Shown here one piece after another: positions 1 through 12,100 of a DNA stretch of 64,000 bases. Under the pieces are notes generated by a model that saw nothing but the letters and a program-made list of their open reading frames with translations, did not search any database and had not been told where the DNA came from. The stretch's first letter is position 1. Each line of letters starts with the position of its first letter. Where the stretch lies: assembly GCF_000699445.3 (NCBI RefSeq), contig NC_067196.1, positions 23,267,116 to 23,331,115 of the forward strand. Reading direction: 5' to 3'. The position numbers and the translations under genes were made by a program. Source of the stretch: Schistosoma haematobium (Eukaryota; Platyhelminthes; Trematoda; Strigeidida; Schistosomatidae).

Positions 1-204
1 TGAGATTGTTATTCAACCAGTCAGTAATTGTAACAAGAAACATGATGTATTAAACTATAGGATATTTGTAATTTATACTACTATTTATGTTTATTTATAA
101 AATTATCTTTCAATATTATCGTATTTTTAATAAAATCATAATATTGCCCTCTAAAAGGTTTCCTACTTCTAAATGAAAATCATGTCAAACCGATAGTTAT
201 AAAT

Positions 205-254
205 TCTGTTTCCTGTACTATATTCTTATATGCAATCTTTCTTTTACATATTAC
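205..254 (+). mobile_element. RTE-B 3' fragment, left part (split by RTE-A)
   Basis: Similar to the 3' region of the RTE-B copies at 51896-51926 and 44040-44110 (TCCTGTACTATATTCTTATA and following). It breaks at 254, where the RTE-A tail begins, and resumes at 3477. Its homology fades upstream of about 205. Confidence 0.65.
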
Positions 255-3200
255 TTACTTACTTACTTCCGCCTGTTACTCCCAATGGAGCATAGGCCGC
301 TGACCAGCATTCTCCAACCCACTCTGTCCTGGGCCTTCTTTTCTAATTCCATCCAATTCTTGTTCATTTTTCTCATGTCTATCTCTATTTCTCGGCGTAA
401 TGTGTTCTTTGGTCTTCCTCTTTTCCTTTGGCCTTGAGGATTCCATGTGAGGGCTTGTCTTGTGACGCAGTTGGGTGCTTTCCTCAATGTATGTCCTATC
501 CACTTTCAGCGCTTCTTCCTGATTTCTTCCTCCGCTGGGATCTGGTTTGTTCTCTCCCACAGTACGTTGTTGCTAATAGTGTCCGGCCAATGGATCTGAA
601 GTATTTTGCGTAGACAATTGTTAATAAACACCTGTATTTTCTGGATGATGGCTTTCGTAGTTCTCCAGGTTTCTGCCCCATACAGTAGAACTGTCTTGGC
701 TATTGTATTGAAAATCCTGACCTTGGTGTTGGTTGACAGTTGCTTTGAGTTCCAGATGTTCTTCAGTTGTAAATATGCTGCTCTTGCTTTGCCGATCCGC
801 GCCTTCACATCTGCATCAGATCCACCCTGTTCATCAATGATGCTGCCCAAATACGTAAAGGTTTTTACATCTCCCAAATCTTCTCCGTCAATTGTGATTG
901 GATTGGTGCATTCTGTGTTGTATCGGAGAATCCTGCTTTTCCCTTTGTGTATATTGAGACCTACTACTGCTGAGGCTGCTGCTACACTGTTCGTCTTCTC
1001 CTGCATCTGTTGTTGCGTTTGGGATAGAAGGGCCAGATCATCTGCGAAGTCTAGATCATCCGACTGCATCTTAGACGTCCATTGTATCCCGCGCTTCCCT
1101 TCAGATGTTGACGTCTTCATGATCCAGTCGATCACCAGGAGAAAGAGAAAGGGTGAGAGTAAGCAACCTTGCCTAACACCGGTCTTCACTTTGAACGACT
1201 TTGTCAACTGTCCTCCATGCACAATTTTGCAGTGTAATCCATCATATGAGTTCTGTATGATATTGACTATCTTCTGGGGCACGCCGTAGTGTCGAAGAAG
1301 TTTCCATAGTGTTGTTCTGTCCACACTATCAAATGCCTTTTAGTAGTCAATGAAGTTGATGTAGAGTGATGAATTCCATTCAATTGATTGTTCCACAATG
1401 ATACGTAGAGTTGCGATTTGGTGTGTACAGGATCTATCCTTACGGAATCCTGCCTGTTGGTCACGAAGTTGGGCGTCTACGCAGTCCTTCATCCTGTTTA
1501 ACAATACCCTGTTGAAGACTTTTCCCGGTATTGAGAGAAGAGTGATGCCCCTGTAGTTATCACACTTGCTGAGATCGCCTTTCTTCGGTATTTTGATCAG
1601 AAGTCCTTCTTTCCAGTCTGTTGGTACTTGTTCCTCATCCCAAATCTTATTGAAGAAAATGTGTAGTATCCTTGAAGTTGCCGCTACGTCTGCTTTTAGT
1701 GCCTCTGCTGGGATGTTGTCCGGTCCTGCTGCTTTGCCACTCTTGATTTGTCTGATGGTCATGCTGATTTCTTCAATTGTTGGTGGGCCAACATTGATTG
1801 AGAGGTCCGTGGGTGCTGCTTCGATGTTGGGTGGGTTCAGTGGAGCTGGTCGATTCAAGAGTTCTTCGAAGTGTTCTACCCACCTGTTTTGTTGCTCTTC
1901 AATGTTGGTGATTACCTCGCCTTCCTTGCTTTTCACTGGTCGTTCTGATTTGCGGCGATTTCCAGAGAGTTTCTTCGTCATGTCATACAATTGTCTCATG
2001 TTTCCTTCTCTTGCAGCCTTTTCCGCCGTCGTTGCTAAATCTTCCACATATTTACGTTTGTCGGTTCTGATGCTCCTCTCCACTTGTTTGTTTGTTTCTG
2101 TGTATTCAGCTTGTGCCTTTGCTTTTTCTGCTCTTGTTCGACTGGTATTGATTGCTGCCTTCCTGTTCCTTCTTTCTTGAATCTTATCCAGTGTATCAAC
2201 AGTGATCCATTCCTTGTGATGGTGCTTCTTGTGACCCAGGACCTCATGACATGTTGAAGTGATTGCCTCTTTGATCCCCTTCCAGTTGCTCTCCGCAGTA
2301 GTTCCTTCTCCATTGAGTAGATCATGAAAGGCCTGGAACTTGTTGCTGAGGTCTATCTTGAATTTGTTGAGTTTGTTAATATCCTGAAGAAAGGCCGTAT
2401 TGAACTTTTGTGATATTGTCCGCCCCGTTGTCCAGTGTTTCTTCAGTTTCAACTTCATCTTGGCGACCAGCAAGTGATGATCTGATGCTATATCAGCTCC
2501 TCTCTTGGTTCTCACGTCCTCTATAGTCCTGCTGAACGTCTTGTTGATGCAAATATGGTCGATTTGGTTTTGTGTAGAGTGATCCGGTGAAGTCCATGTG
2601 GTTTTGTGTATGCGTTTATGTGGGAATATGGTGCCGCCTATGACCAGTTTATTGAAGGCACATAGGTTTGGAAATCTCTCACCATTTTCGTTTCTTTCTC
2701 CCAGTCCGTGTCGTCCCATGATGTCTTCATATCCAGTGTTGTCCGTTCCAACATTGGCATTGAAATCTCCCATCAGAATAGTCAGGTCCTATGTTGGGCA
2801 CTTCTCGATGATTGACTGCAGTCTATTGTAGAATTGATCTTTAGCGTCTTCATTGTAGTCGTTGGTAGGCGCATAGCATTGGATGATGTTCATTGAAATA
2901 CCCTCTTTCTTTGTTTTGAACGAGGCTTTGATGATCCTTGGTCCATGAGATTCCCATCCTATAAGCGCATTTTGCGCTTGTTTGGACAGCATCAATGCAA
3001 CTCCTTGTGTATGTGGTGCATTTTCTTCTTCATGGCCGGAGTATAACAGGAACTCTCCTGTAGTTAGTCGTTGTTGTCCAACTTGTGTCCAATGTGTTTC
3101 ACTGATCCCAAGTACCTCTAGGTTGTATCTTCTCATTTCTGCAGCAATTTGGAAGGCTCTCCCAGTGTCCCACATTGTACGAACATTCCATGTACCTAAA

Positions 3201-3476
3201 TAAATGGTCGTTCTGGTTGTCAGAAGGGGCATCGGCCTCGTAACTTCCGAAGGAATTCGGCTTTCATCATGAGGCGTCATAATTTTTCTAAATGAAGACC
3301 TTCTGACTCCCAGGGCAGAGTTTAAAAGGTTTGAATAATTTTTTCTGGTTAGCGTTTTTTTAGCGAGTTAGTTTTCTACGGGATGGGGACGCTAACCCAT
3401 GCCCAACCCTCCTCCTTTATCCGGGCTTGGGACCGGCAGTAGCCCCCGGAGGGACTCCAGGCGGAGTTTTTTATAT
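255..3476 (-). mobile_element. RTE-clade non-LTR retrotransposon, near full length (RTE-A)
   Basis: Covers the 5' untranslated region (about 3281-3470), one protein frame (3280-263) and a 3' tail of TAAG/TTAC repeats at 251-268. It is flanked by a direct repeat ATATTAC (248-254 and 3477-3483), a likely target-site duplication. It lies antisense to pyruvate carboxylase in an intron and interrupts an RTE-B fragment. It resembles schistosome SR2/Perere-3-type RTE elements; the exact family name needs a database search. Confidence 0.88.
263..3280 (-). pseudogene. RTE-A endonuclease/reverse transcriptase ORF with three premature stops
   Basis: A single frame from ATG 3280 to the natural stop at 263 (1005 codons) interrupted only by TAG at 2789, TAA at 1340 and TGA at 506. 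Order: AP-like endonuclease (YLGTWNVRTM near 3190, ISETHW, MGDFNANVG near 2770, SDHHLL near 2490), reverse transcriptase (GKAAGPDNIPAE, YRGITLLS, then [25 protein letters not shown] at about 1040) and the C-terminal segment with [13 protein letters not shown]. No indel is seen, so each lesion looks like one substitution. The length is normal for RTE. The protein is non-functional as it stands, unless stops are read through. Confidence 0.9.
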
Positions 3477-3602
3477 ATATTACCACCATTAAATTTACTT
3501 CTATGAATTCGGTATTTATCTTGTTGTGCTGATGAAGTATGGCAACTTGGACCGATGCATATATGTGCCTGGTCCTACGTTGTAACTGACTGGCTGACTG
3601 AC
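3477..3602 (+). mobile_element. RTE-B 3' fragment, right part
   Basis: Continuation of the RTE-B 3' end: ACTTGGACCGATGCATATAT, then GTGCCTGGTCCTACGTTG and an end of CTGACTGGCTGACTGACT. The same end closes the copies at 52048 and, inverted, at 43946. Confidence 0.8.
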
Positions 3603-6033
3603 TATATATGCTGTGCTAAGTCTGTTCCGTCAAATTGTGTATAACTACTAGTAGCTCTAAGGGTTTTATGTGTGTAAAATAAGTGATGGGTTGCACAAAT
3701 CATGTTAAATTGATAATGAAATCTATAAGTGAAATGCTATGTTTTAAAAATGAAATACCTTACCTTATAGAAATTTCGATTTAACTAGACTTGTTCATTT
3801 AATTGTTTATTCGATTAATCCGTGAAATAGTATATTTTGCTTTATAACGTATGGACTCTTCGTTAAGTATATTTCATCATCAAATAATCAATATTAAATA
3901 CGATTAGGGAATCAAAGCAAAGCAGCACACAGTAAGCGTATTCTTTTCATGGATAAAGATACAAAAAATAAACGTAATATGAAATAAAAGGGGAATTTAC
4001 TTGTTCAGTTTTCAATATGAGGTAAATCTGAATACAATTTGATAATGTATAGAATCAAAAGATAGATTGCTCTTAAGAGAACTGATTTCGTGCTCTATTT
4101 GTTTGGTGTTTGTAGAGTCCTCACAGTCGATATTCAGCCTTCAAGTGAACTTAAGCAAATTATTCTTTTCATCCTGCTGATATTCATACAACTTCTAAGT
4201 CTTTACATAGTTCTCTTCGTTTCATCGATTTAGACGAATGTATGTTTTTTTTTACCTGGAAGAGTTGACTGATAGAACACATTTTTACTACATATTAAAG
4301 ATGTCCTTTGGGTACAGCCGCATGTATATTAAAATGTACCAAAAACATGAAGTGACTTAACACTCTCCAATTACTTTCCCAGCAAACAAACTTCAAGTAT
4401 AATTTTTGATTCTAAATGATAGAGGACTCCATTCACGAATTGTGAAATGACAATTATATTGCTTATTTCAAATTCTCTAAATAAGTACTTTAACGCTTAT
4501 AGTGAGGGAAATGCCACTAGGAACAAAATATTCAAGAATCGATTCTTCGTGATTGTGACCACATTCATACTAGAATATAGACTAGTGTCAGATTGATTGT
4601 TATAGCTCGTTTTTATGATGAAAGCAGTTCTTCCAGAGTTTTGACATTTTATATCCACCCTAAGGTAACAGTAACCAAAGATATCAATCTTCAAATCATC
4701 AGTATTATGTAGAGAAAGTACGTAAATGTTTACATTGAAGATGAGGTGGTGTACATATTAGAAATAAATTTCCATAATACTATACTTATTCTTAAACTTC
4801 AGAACAAACGATTTAACTATCTAAATTTTTAATTTAGATCAATGTAATGCTAAATTTTGTTTGTGAAAGATTAAATTAATAATTAGACTGATTCATATTA
4901 TCAACTTTGGTGTTAACAATTTGTTTTTCATATTCATCGTACAAAAATAATGAATCTGAATTTCAGAAATAATTTAGTTCCATAAGTATTTATATTGCGC
5001 ACTAATTGACTACCGCCATATTGTAAGGCTAGTGTATCTCCGTGTTCATCATATAAATCCCATTAAGTGATCTACAGAGTCAAAGGAACTGGATTGAAGG
5101 GGTGTCAAATCAATATTTTATGCACTGCTGATGCACTGGCAATCCACGAACTCAAGCCTGAACTTTGCGTGCAGAAACGATTCGTTCAACCTCTCATCCT
5201 TCCTTGGCCCTAATTCCCTTAATGGGATTTATATGATGAGTATGGAGATACACTAGCCTTACAATATGGTGGTAGTCAATTGGTGCACAATTTAGTTCCA
5301 ATTAGAATTCTAACTGAACAATGATTCTATCATTCACTGATTCTTAAATGTTATCATCCAGATTATAAAACATGATTCTTTTGCAACCAAAGCTTTATCA
5401 AAAGTTAGGATCGATTATGTTATATAGCAGTTACTTAAATCACAGTAATATTTTCGATTAAAATTCTAACTACTATTCAAATCTAAACTAACTTGGTTTT
5501 AAGAAGTAAATTAAAAAATTACTGGTAAATTGAACCAACCACACATAAGCCATAAGATAAACACATGTCATTAACCGAGATTCGGTCTTAATTTCTAAAG
5601 TGAGAGGCACACCATATTGATTGAAAATATAACTTCATTTTTCAAGAGAGAAAGATATACATCTGTAAATGAGTATACATATATATTCTTTATTCGATTT
5701 TGGTCAATAAGGCTTACTTTTCGGTTTCAGTCTCGGTTTTCCCATTTAACTAGTTGACTCCAACTAGGGTATATAAAGTTTGCGTATCTGTATCGAATTT
5801 GAACAACTCACATCATAGCAGATACTTGTTCCATATGCCAATGTCACGATAGTATGTATATGGAAATCATTAATATTGCGATGCCTTACTCGAAACTCTA
5901 ATTGATAAGTTTATCAATAAGCTATGGCTAGTTTGTTGTATGATAACCTATTAAATGTAATACTCATGAACATTTTTTAAACTGTTTTAGATCTATTTTT
6001 CTGATTATTACTATATATTTTTTAATCTTTTAG
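3603..6033 (+). other. PC intron (5' visible intron), remainder
   Basis: AT-rich intron sequence. I looked for missing biotin carboxylase exons and found none. It contains the MITE-like element at 4999-5286; the rest is unassigned. Confidence 0.6.
4999..5286. mobile_element. MITE-like element with 69-bp terminal inverted repeats
   Basis: Arms 4999-5067 and 5218-5286 are inverted copies with about five mismatches, starting GCACTAATTGACTACC. The 150-bp middle is non-coding. A 12-bp direct repeat AATTTAGTTCCA lies at 4971-4982 and 5289-5300, possibly the target duplication, though it sits 16 bases outside the left arm. No transposase is present, so it would be non-autonomous. Confidence 0.6.
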
Positions 6034-6150
6034 TTATGAAAATGCTGGTACAGTTGAATTTCTATATGATCAAACAACTGGACATTATTATTTCATTGAA
6101 GTCAATGCTCGTCTTCAAGTTGAACATACTGTTACTGAAGAAATTACAGG
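6034..6150 (+). CDS. PC: PC exon: end of biotin carboxylase active site
   Basis: Encodes the stretch starting [10 protein letters not shown] and holding [18 protein letters not shown]. This is the biotin carboxylase signature with the metal-binding Glu and the catalytic Asn-x-Arg. The first T completes a codon from the previous exon. Acceptor TTTTAG precedes 6034 and donor GTTAGT starts at 6151. The last two bases GG join the next exon to make a Gly codon. Confidence 0.95.
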
Positions 6151-9100
6151 GTTAGTTTGAAGTGAATGTAATGTTTTCATTTTCAATCGTTTTAATCACC
6201 TTTTATTATTGTGTTAAAATAATTTTATGATAGCGGTATGTGTGCATCCTGTGTGGATGGCTTCGAGATCGCCTTAAGCAAAGATGGATGGTGGCGATTT
6301 TTAGTTTTAATTGGAAAATAATTTATACGAATATTCGTAAATATTAGAACGAATAGGTTGATAAAAATTAGGCACCGAGTATAGAGAAGTCATTATATGT
6401 GAAAATTATATTTGAAATAATCTCAGCGATTGAAATTTAAAATAATTCCAACGTTTTGTCCAGCTAACTTGTTTGGACTTCTTCAGGGTAACAATCGAGA
6501 TCAAAATCATCAAAGCAGTATATGGCGTTTAACAATCAAATCAGATCAAATCTATACTGTATTAATCCAATCATATTTGAATGTTGACTTTAGTAAATAG
6601 GATAACATGAGTCGGTTAAATGTGAATCATGTGAGAAGTTCACGATGTGAAAATAAATGACTGAACGAATTGTGTGTGTATGTATGTGATGATTGAGTTA
6701 CTAATAATAAGTCTGCGATAACGTTACATTCGTTGGAAACAAGATTAATTTTAGAGGGACTAAAATACTTCAGAAAGGTCTTAACACTCATAAAGAAAGA
6801 TTGGCAGCAGAAGCGCTGTATATATGGGCGAACAAGAACATCTTGAACCGAAAGGATGGTATTCACCTAGCAACTACTTGGCAAATTTTCGTTAACAAGT
6901 AATTGGACCCTTTCTTTATTCAACCCGTTTTTTTTCATATGCATCGTTGTATTGACGAAAATTAATGTGATTTATTTTAAGCAATACAATTATGTATTTG
7001 ATGGTTCTCTTTTTACATGCCTATCAATGGTTCAGAAGCAATTTTCAACCTTCAACCTGCACTTTTATTTTATTTATTTATTCCTTCATATAAAACATAT
7101 TAACACCGAATATCAATAACTAATAATTCAATCTTAAAAATACACACACACAATTCGTTCAATCATTGCTTTTGTTAGATCTAGAGCTTAGATTATTAAT
7201 ATGCCGCTTATAACTTGAGCATTCGATCACTAGAACCCTCCCAAGTTGCAAATGAGAGGACAGAAGACAAGTGAGAAGAATGTTATTCCAAACGGTGTCA
7301 ATTATGGTGCAAAACTCTCAGGTATTTATAGTTTTTAGTAAAAACGAAATCACCATTATAGTTATCCGATCCGCACACAAGAGGTTATTAGCATTGTCCA
7401 ATAGGGGAGCTACATGTAGGGATTCTGGAATATTCTTCCAAAAGATGGCTAGATGAAATATCTTGGGCTCTTTCTGAGCTTATTAGAGCTTCCTCCAGTT
7501 CACGGGTGGACCGTCCTCACAGATTTTCACATCGTGAACTCATGTTATCCTATTTACTAAAGTCAACATTCAAATATGATTGGATTAATACAGTATAGAT
7601 TTGATCTGATTTGATTGTTAAACGCCATATACTGCTTTGATGATTTTGATCTCGATTGTTACCCTGAAGAAGTCCAAACAAGTTAGCTGGACAAAACGTT
7701 GGAATTATTTTAAATTTCAATCGCTGAGATTATTTCAAATATAATTTTCATATATAATGATTATTAGTTTCCCTTTTTAAATTTTTTTTTAATACCTTTG
7801 TTTATTCTGCCTCACTGTCACCATGTCTAACAGAAGTTTATTATCATTATTATTGTAACTATTATCATCCTGAAGAAAAATTATATATATTTGCGATTGT
7901 ACAACTTTGAAAATGGATTCTCTGAAAAGGGAACTCTTTGCTGAACCAATTTTATCTAAAAAAACAACTGTCTTATCCTCCCTGGTTTCTTTCAGTGGTA
8001 CCCCATTCGAAATCGATCTACGATAAATACAACCTACGAAACGATATTTATCTTAACAATATAATTTTTCATTGTTTAAATAATTATGTTTTTAAATTAA
8101 TTTACTTAAATAATAATTCATTTATTCACATAATCTCACTTCCGAACATTATAATCTGGAATTAATCAATAACAATATGGATAGCGGTAATGAAAGTAAC
8201 CACAAAAATAGTCCATTTGAAAAAAATCCACCGAAACAACCACTAAATCAGCGTCAAGTAATAATAATAACATGTACACTACAAAACAATTATTTAGTGC
8301 ACTGGTTATGAGCCGTCAATACTATTGACTGATTGATAAATAATGGGATGATTATTGACATTAGAGGAATGAACGATTCTAAAAATTTATTCACTGTACG
8401 GTTAGCAAGAACATTTGATTTCATTCTTTCGACCACAGGTGTATCTAAGATTATAAGCTGTTAGTGAGTAATGATTCCTGTATTTTTTGTTGATAACTTG
8501 ATCTGTAGAACTCCATAAGCGCTAAAAGACCAGGTAAATAGGACATTAGTTACTGCTCAGTGATCAATCAGTTGCAAATACATCTCACTCGTACAGGAGG
8601 TTAATTGTGGCTCGAGTAGCTCAGTAGTGTCGCAGGTGAGGTGGGTTCAAATCCCATAGAGATCATCAGTTCTCAAGATCGGAGACGTATCTGATTGCAG
8701 AGTTAAACTTACCATAAAATCTAGGTTTAAGGTCCTCTGTCGACTGCTTCTAACCATCAGACTTAGAAACAGTAAATACGATGTTAAGTCACGTAGACTA
8801 GTGATCATATACGTAGAAGTCAATCGGCACCATAAAGAACCAAGCAAACATAATGTTGGTCACTAATCAAAGGCCAATCAATTGTATCCAAAGTATTGAC
8901 TGGGCAAGATGAAAGCTGATCACATGTATAGAAAAATGCTTTGTACCACAATAATGGAGATTTGTATTCTGTTCATCACCTTAATTTTTATTTTCAATTG
9001 TAGTGTAGATCTTGTTCGATCACAAATTCGTCTAGCTGAAGGTCGTTCATTAAGTGATCTTAATTTATGTCAAGATAAAATTGAACCACATGGTTTTGCT

Positions 9101-12100
9101 ATACAATGTCGTATTACTACTGAAGATCCAGCAAAACAATTTCAACCTGATTCTGGACGTATTGAAGTAAGTTGTGACGAACAAAATATGGAAAAAGCTT
9201 GGAATTACTGAAACACGTTTATTTCGTAAAGATTATGTAGTAATGATTTCAACAATGTTGCTTCGCTAAAATTCTTATATCTTATGTAGGTCTCTCTTAG
9301 AAAGAATGGAACTTGTTTTATAACTTGTATCACAGATTATCCTTAGTTAAACAATCATGAGAAAGCGGTAAGTAGTGGACAGCTGTTTTGTCCTAAAATG
9401 GAAATTCATCAATAGTGACCATCTACGACTTCACATGTGAATCGAACACACAATCTTCGATCTCGTGCTCGAACGGCCTAATCTCTAAACTATTGATCCG
9501 GAATCCACTGATGTATATATCTAACTTCAGTCAATTCATAATATTGCTCGATCATTTTCCATTATCTTTGATGGGTAACTACCGCACACTCAACGCGGTT
9601 GAACTCCTATTTTATATCAAAATAATTTTTCTGAACATACGATATTAATTTATTGATTAAAACTCAATCGTCACTTTGAGGCATACAATTTTTTCTTACC
9701 GTTCATGTATAACTTTTTCTCAACATTACCATTGGGATTCTTTTGATTTATTAGTAATTTCTAGTATATAATACTTAATCCATGTGAAATTCAACATTAT
9801 CAATTTATAACTAAAGAGTCTGATGGTGAACAAGATGTCGAACACAATTGTTTGTGTTCTAACGTTCTTTGTTCTTGAGCGCTTTTTTTTGTTCGAATTA
9901 ATTGTCAAGATAGAAACGCAGGTGTGTAAACTAGAATCAATACAAAGCACACATAAATCTAAGACTAATTTTAAATCACCTTAGTTATTGTAAACAATTT
10001 TGTGTGTATGTGTGTTCATCTTTCACTAAATTGATTGGGTAATTTATTATTCGAACTAAACAACACATGATCGAACCTATTAGTGGACATTTCAGTCGGC
10101 TATTGTAAATTTCGTGAATAAATGGTAATAATGAGAATATATAATTCAAGATTTGATGATATCATTCGATTGCCAAAACTAGAATAATCTGATTTATCTA
10201 AAAGTAACGACAGAATATGTAGCTATCAATACCGAGGTTGGACTTGATAGTTTTAAATAAATTGAGCATTGAGTAGAAAGTTAATATCATATATATACCT
10301 TAAGTCGTGAAACACCAGAAATACAATTTTTCTACTCATTGGGATGTAACATAAATACTTATGTAATTAATGACAGAACAAAATAGATAGGTTATGGATA
10401 GATGTGGAATATAAAACACTCGTTTCGTCCTATTTAGGGCTCGTCAGCTGCGTGTACTTATGTCTCAATGTTGTTATTCACAGTAGAACCAGAATCTTTC
10501 ATTTCATATTCCAGCGCATTTGTCACTAAGTGAATAACGCGTTGCGATCGTTCAAATAGTTATTAATAATGATATAATGCCACCATACTTTTAATGGTAT
10601 ATATACAGGGACTATAGATATTTGCAATTTTAGTTAATTTTATCTTGAAATATTTATTTCTTCGATAAGTGTTAAAATTTTCAAAGAAGTATTGTGAACT
10701 TATCCATTATATAACTTTATGTAACATTATCTAATACAATTATTGGGTGAATACTTGGTGAGAATCAATTCGATGATAAGGTTGTTAATAGACTGAAATC
10801 ACTAGCAATGATTGGAGACAGATGGTGATTATTGATAGCAGTATGCTCTAGAATTTGTTGGTGTACAGAACTACAAACATCTTGAATATGATTAAGATAA
10901 TGTCATGATCATTTAAAACAAGGTATGCATTTAGTTTTCGAAATTACATTATCCGATTATTACAATTGCGTGATTGACACATTATGCAAGGTTTTCTGAA
11001 CATTGATGAAAAACGTCAGAATATCAAGCATGTGTTTCATACATGTCGAATGTAATCCAATACTGATGAACTGATTTTTAGTGATATTTAAGTGTAAGAA
11101 TAAAAAGGGGGCATCATCAGGTGCACCTTTCTGACTAGTGCCACATAGTACGAAATCCAGGTCCAAGTTTTCCTACCAAAAACCTCCAACCGCTGCCTTA
11201 AAAAGAGTGGAACCATTAAACGTGGACATAAATTTACCTATTTAAAAAGTTGCGTTACATTTAGTTAATTAGTTCTCAACTGCTTCGGTCTGGGTACCCG
11301 GACAGTATCACAGCCCACACACAAATGAAGTGACTTGTGTGGCGCATATGTATACGGTACTCCTTTATACCAATATTTTTGTGTTCAAATAAATAAATAA
11401 AATTTGTTCTCAGCACATTTACGATCTTTGATCACACCTGTGTATATCGCTTATCACTGAAGCATCATGATAACCGACGACATAATCAGTCAAGTATCGA
11501 TATGCTTATCTGATTAAAAAGTGGAATAAATCTTAAAAATTGGAGAACTGATCTTGAGAATAAGCACTATAAGGGTACTAACTTTTCATAAACTCTAAAC
11601 TGATCTATTCAAATTGTAAAATAAACTCTTAGTACGAATTGGTTCTGTGTATTTGGAAAAAAAGCATTTTCCCTATTTTTTCGTTCTTCTAAAAAATTTA
11701 AACTTTCCCGTTTAGGTATTTCAAAGTGGTGAAGGAATGGGTATTCGTGTAGATTCAGCTTCAGCTTTTGCCGGTGCAATTATTTCTCCGTATTATGATT
11801 CATTATTGGTTAAAATAATTGCACGGGCAAGTAATTTTCGTTTAGCTGCCAAGAAAATGTTACGTTCATTGGCGGAATTTCGTATACATGGTGTTAAAGT
11901 AAGTGAATAATAGTTATTCAGAGTATATGTTTTTAAATATAAGGTTTTAATGATTTGTTTAACATGGTTATGCTTGTTTATTAGTTATCAGATTAATAGT
12001 AAGGATTTTTTGTAGATTTGTATCACAGACTAACTTTAACTACATAACTACTGAAAAGTAAGTAGAACTAGACAATTATTTTTACCTTGGTATAGGACTC

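Larger units (their letters stand above)
9167..11715 (+). other. PC intron
   Basis: 2549-nt intron. Holds degraded family B repeat (9365-9515), an Sm-alpha-type copy (10388-10560) and a repeat of family D (11250-11402). Nothing else is recognised. Confidence 0.6.

Noticed and set aside
606..1289. 227-codon plus-strand open frame and a similar one at 1566-2180
   Set aside because: Antisense shadows of the RTE-A protein; no family motifs of their own.
3603..6033. Search for more 5' exons of pyruvate carboxylase
   Set aside because: No segment matching the ATP-grasp or N-terminal biotin carboxylase motifs in any frame; those exons must be upstream of the window.
8605..8660. tRNA-like A and B boxes here and at 17645, 18352, 19378, 53065, 60960 and 63185
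   Set aside because: B-box blocks look tRNA-like but there is no acceptor-stem pairing or full clover leaf, and the sequences recur as heads of dispersed repeats. Not called as tRNA genes.
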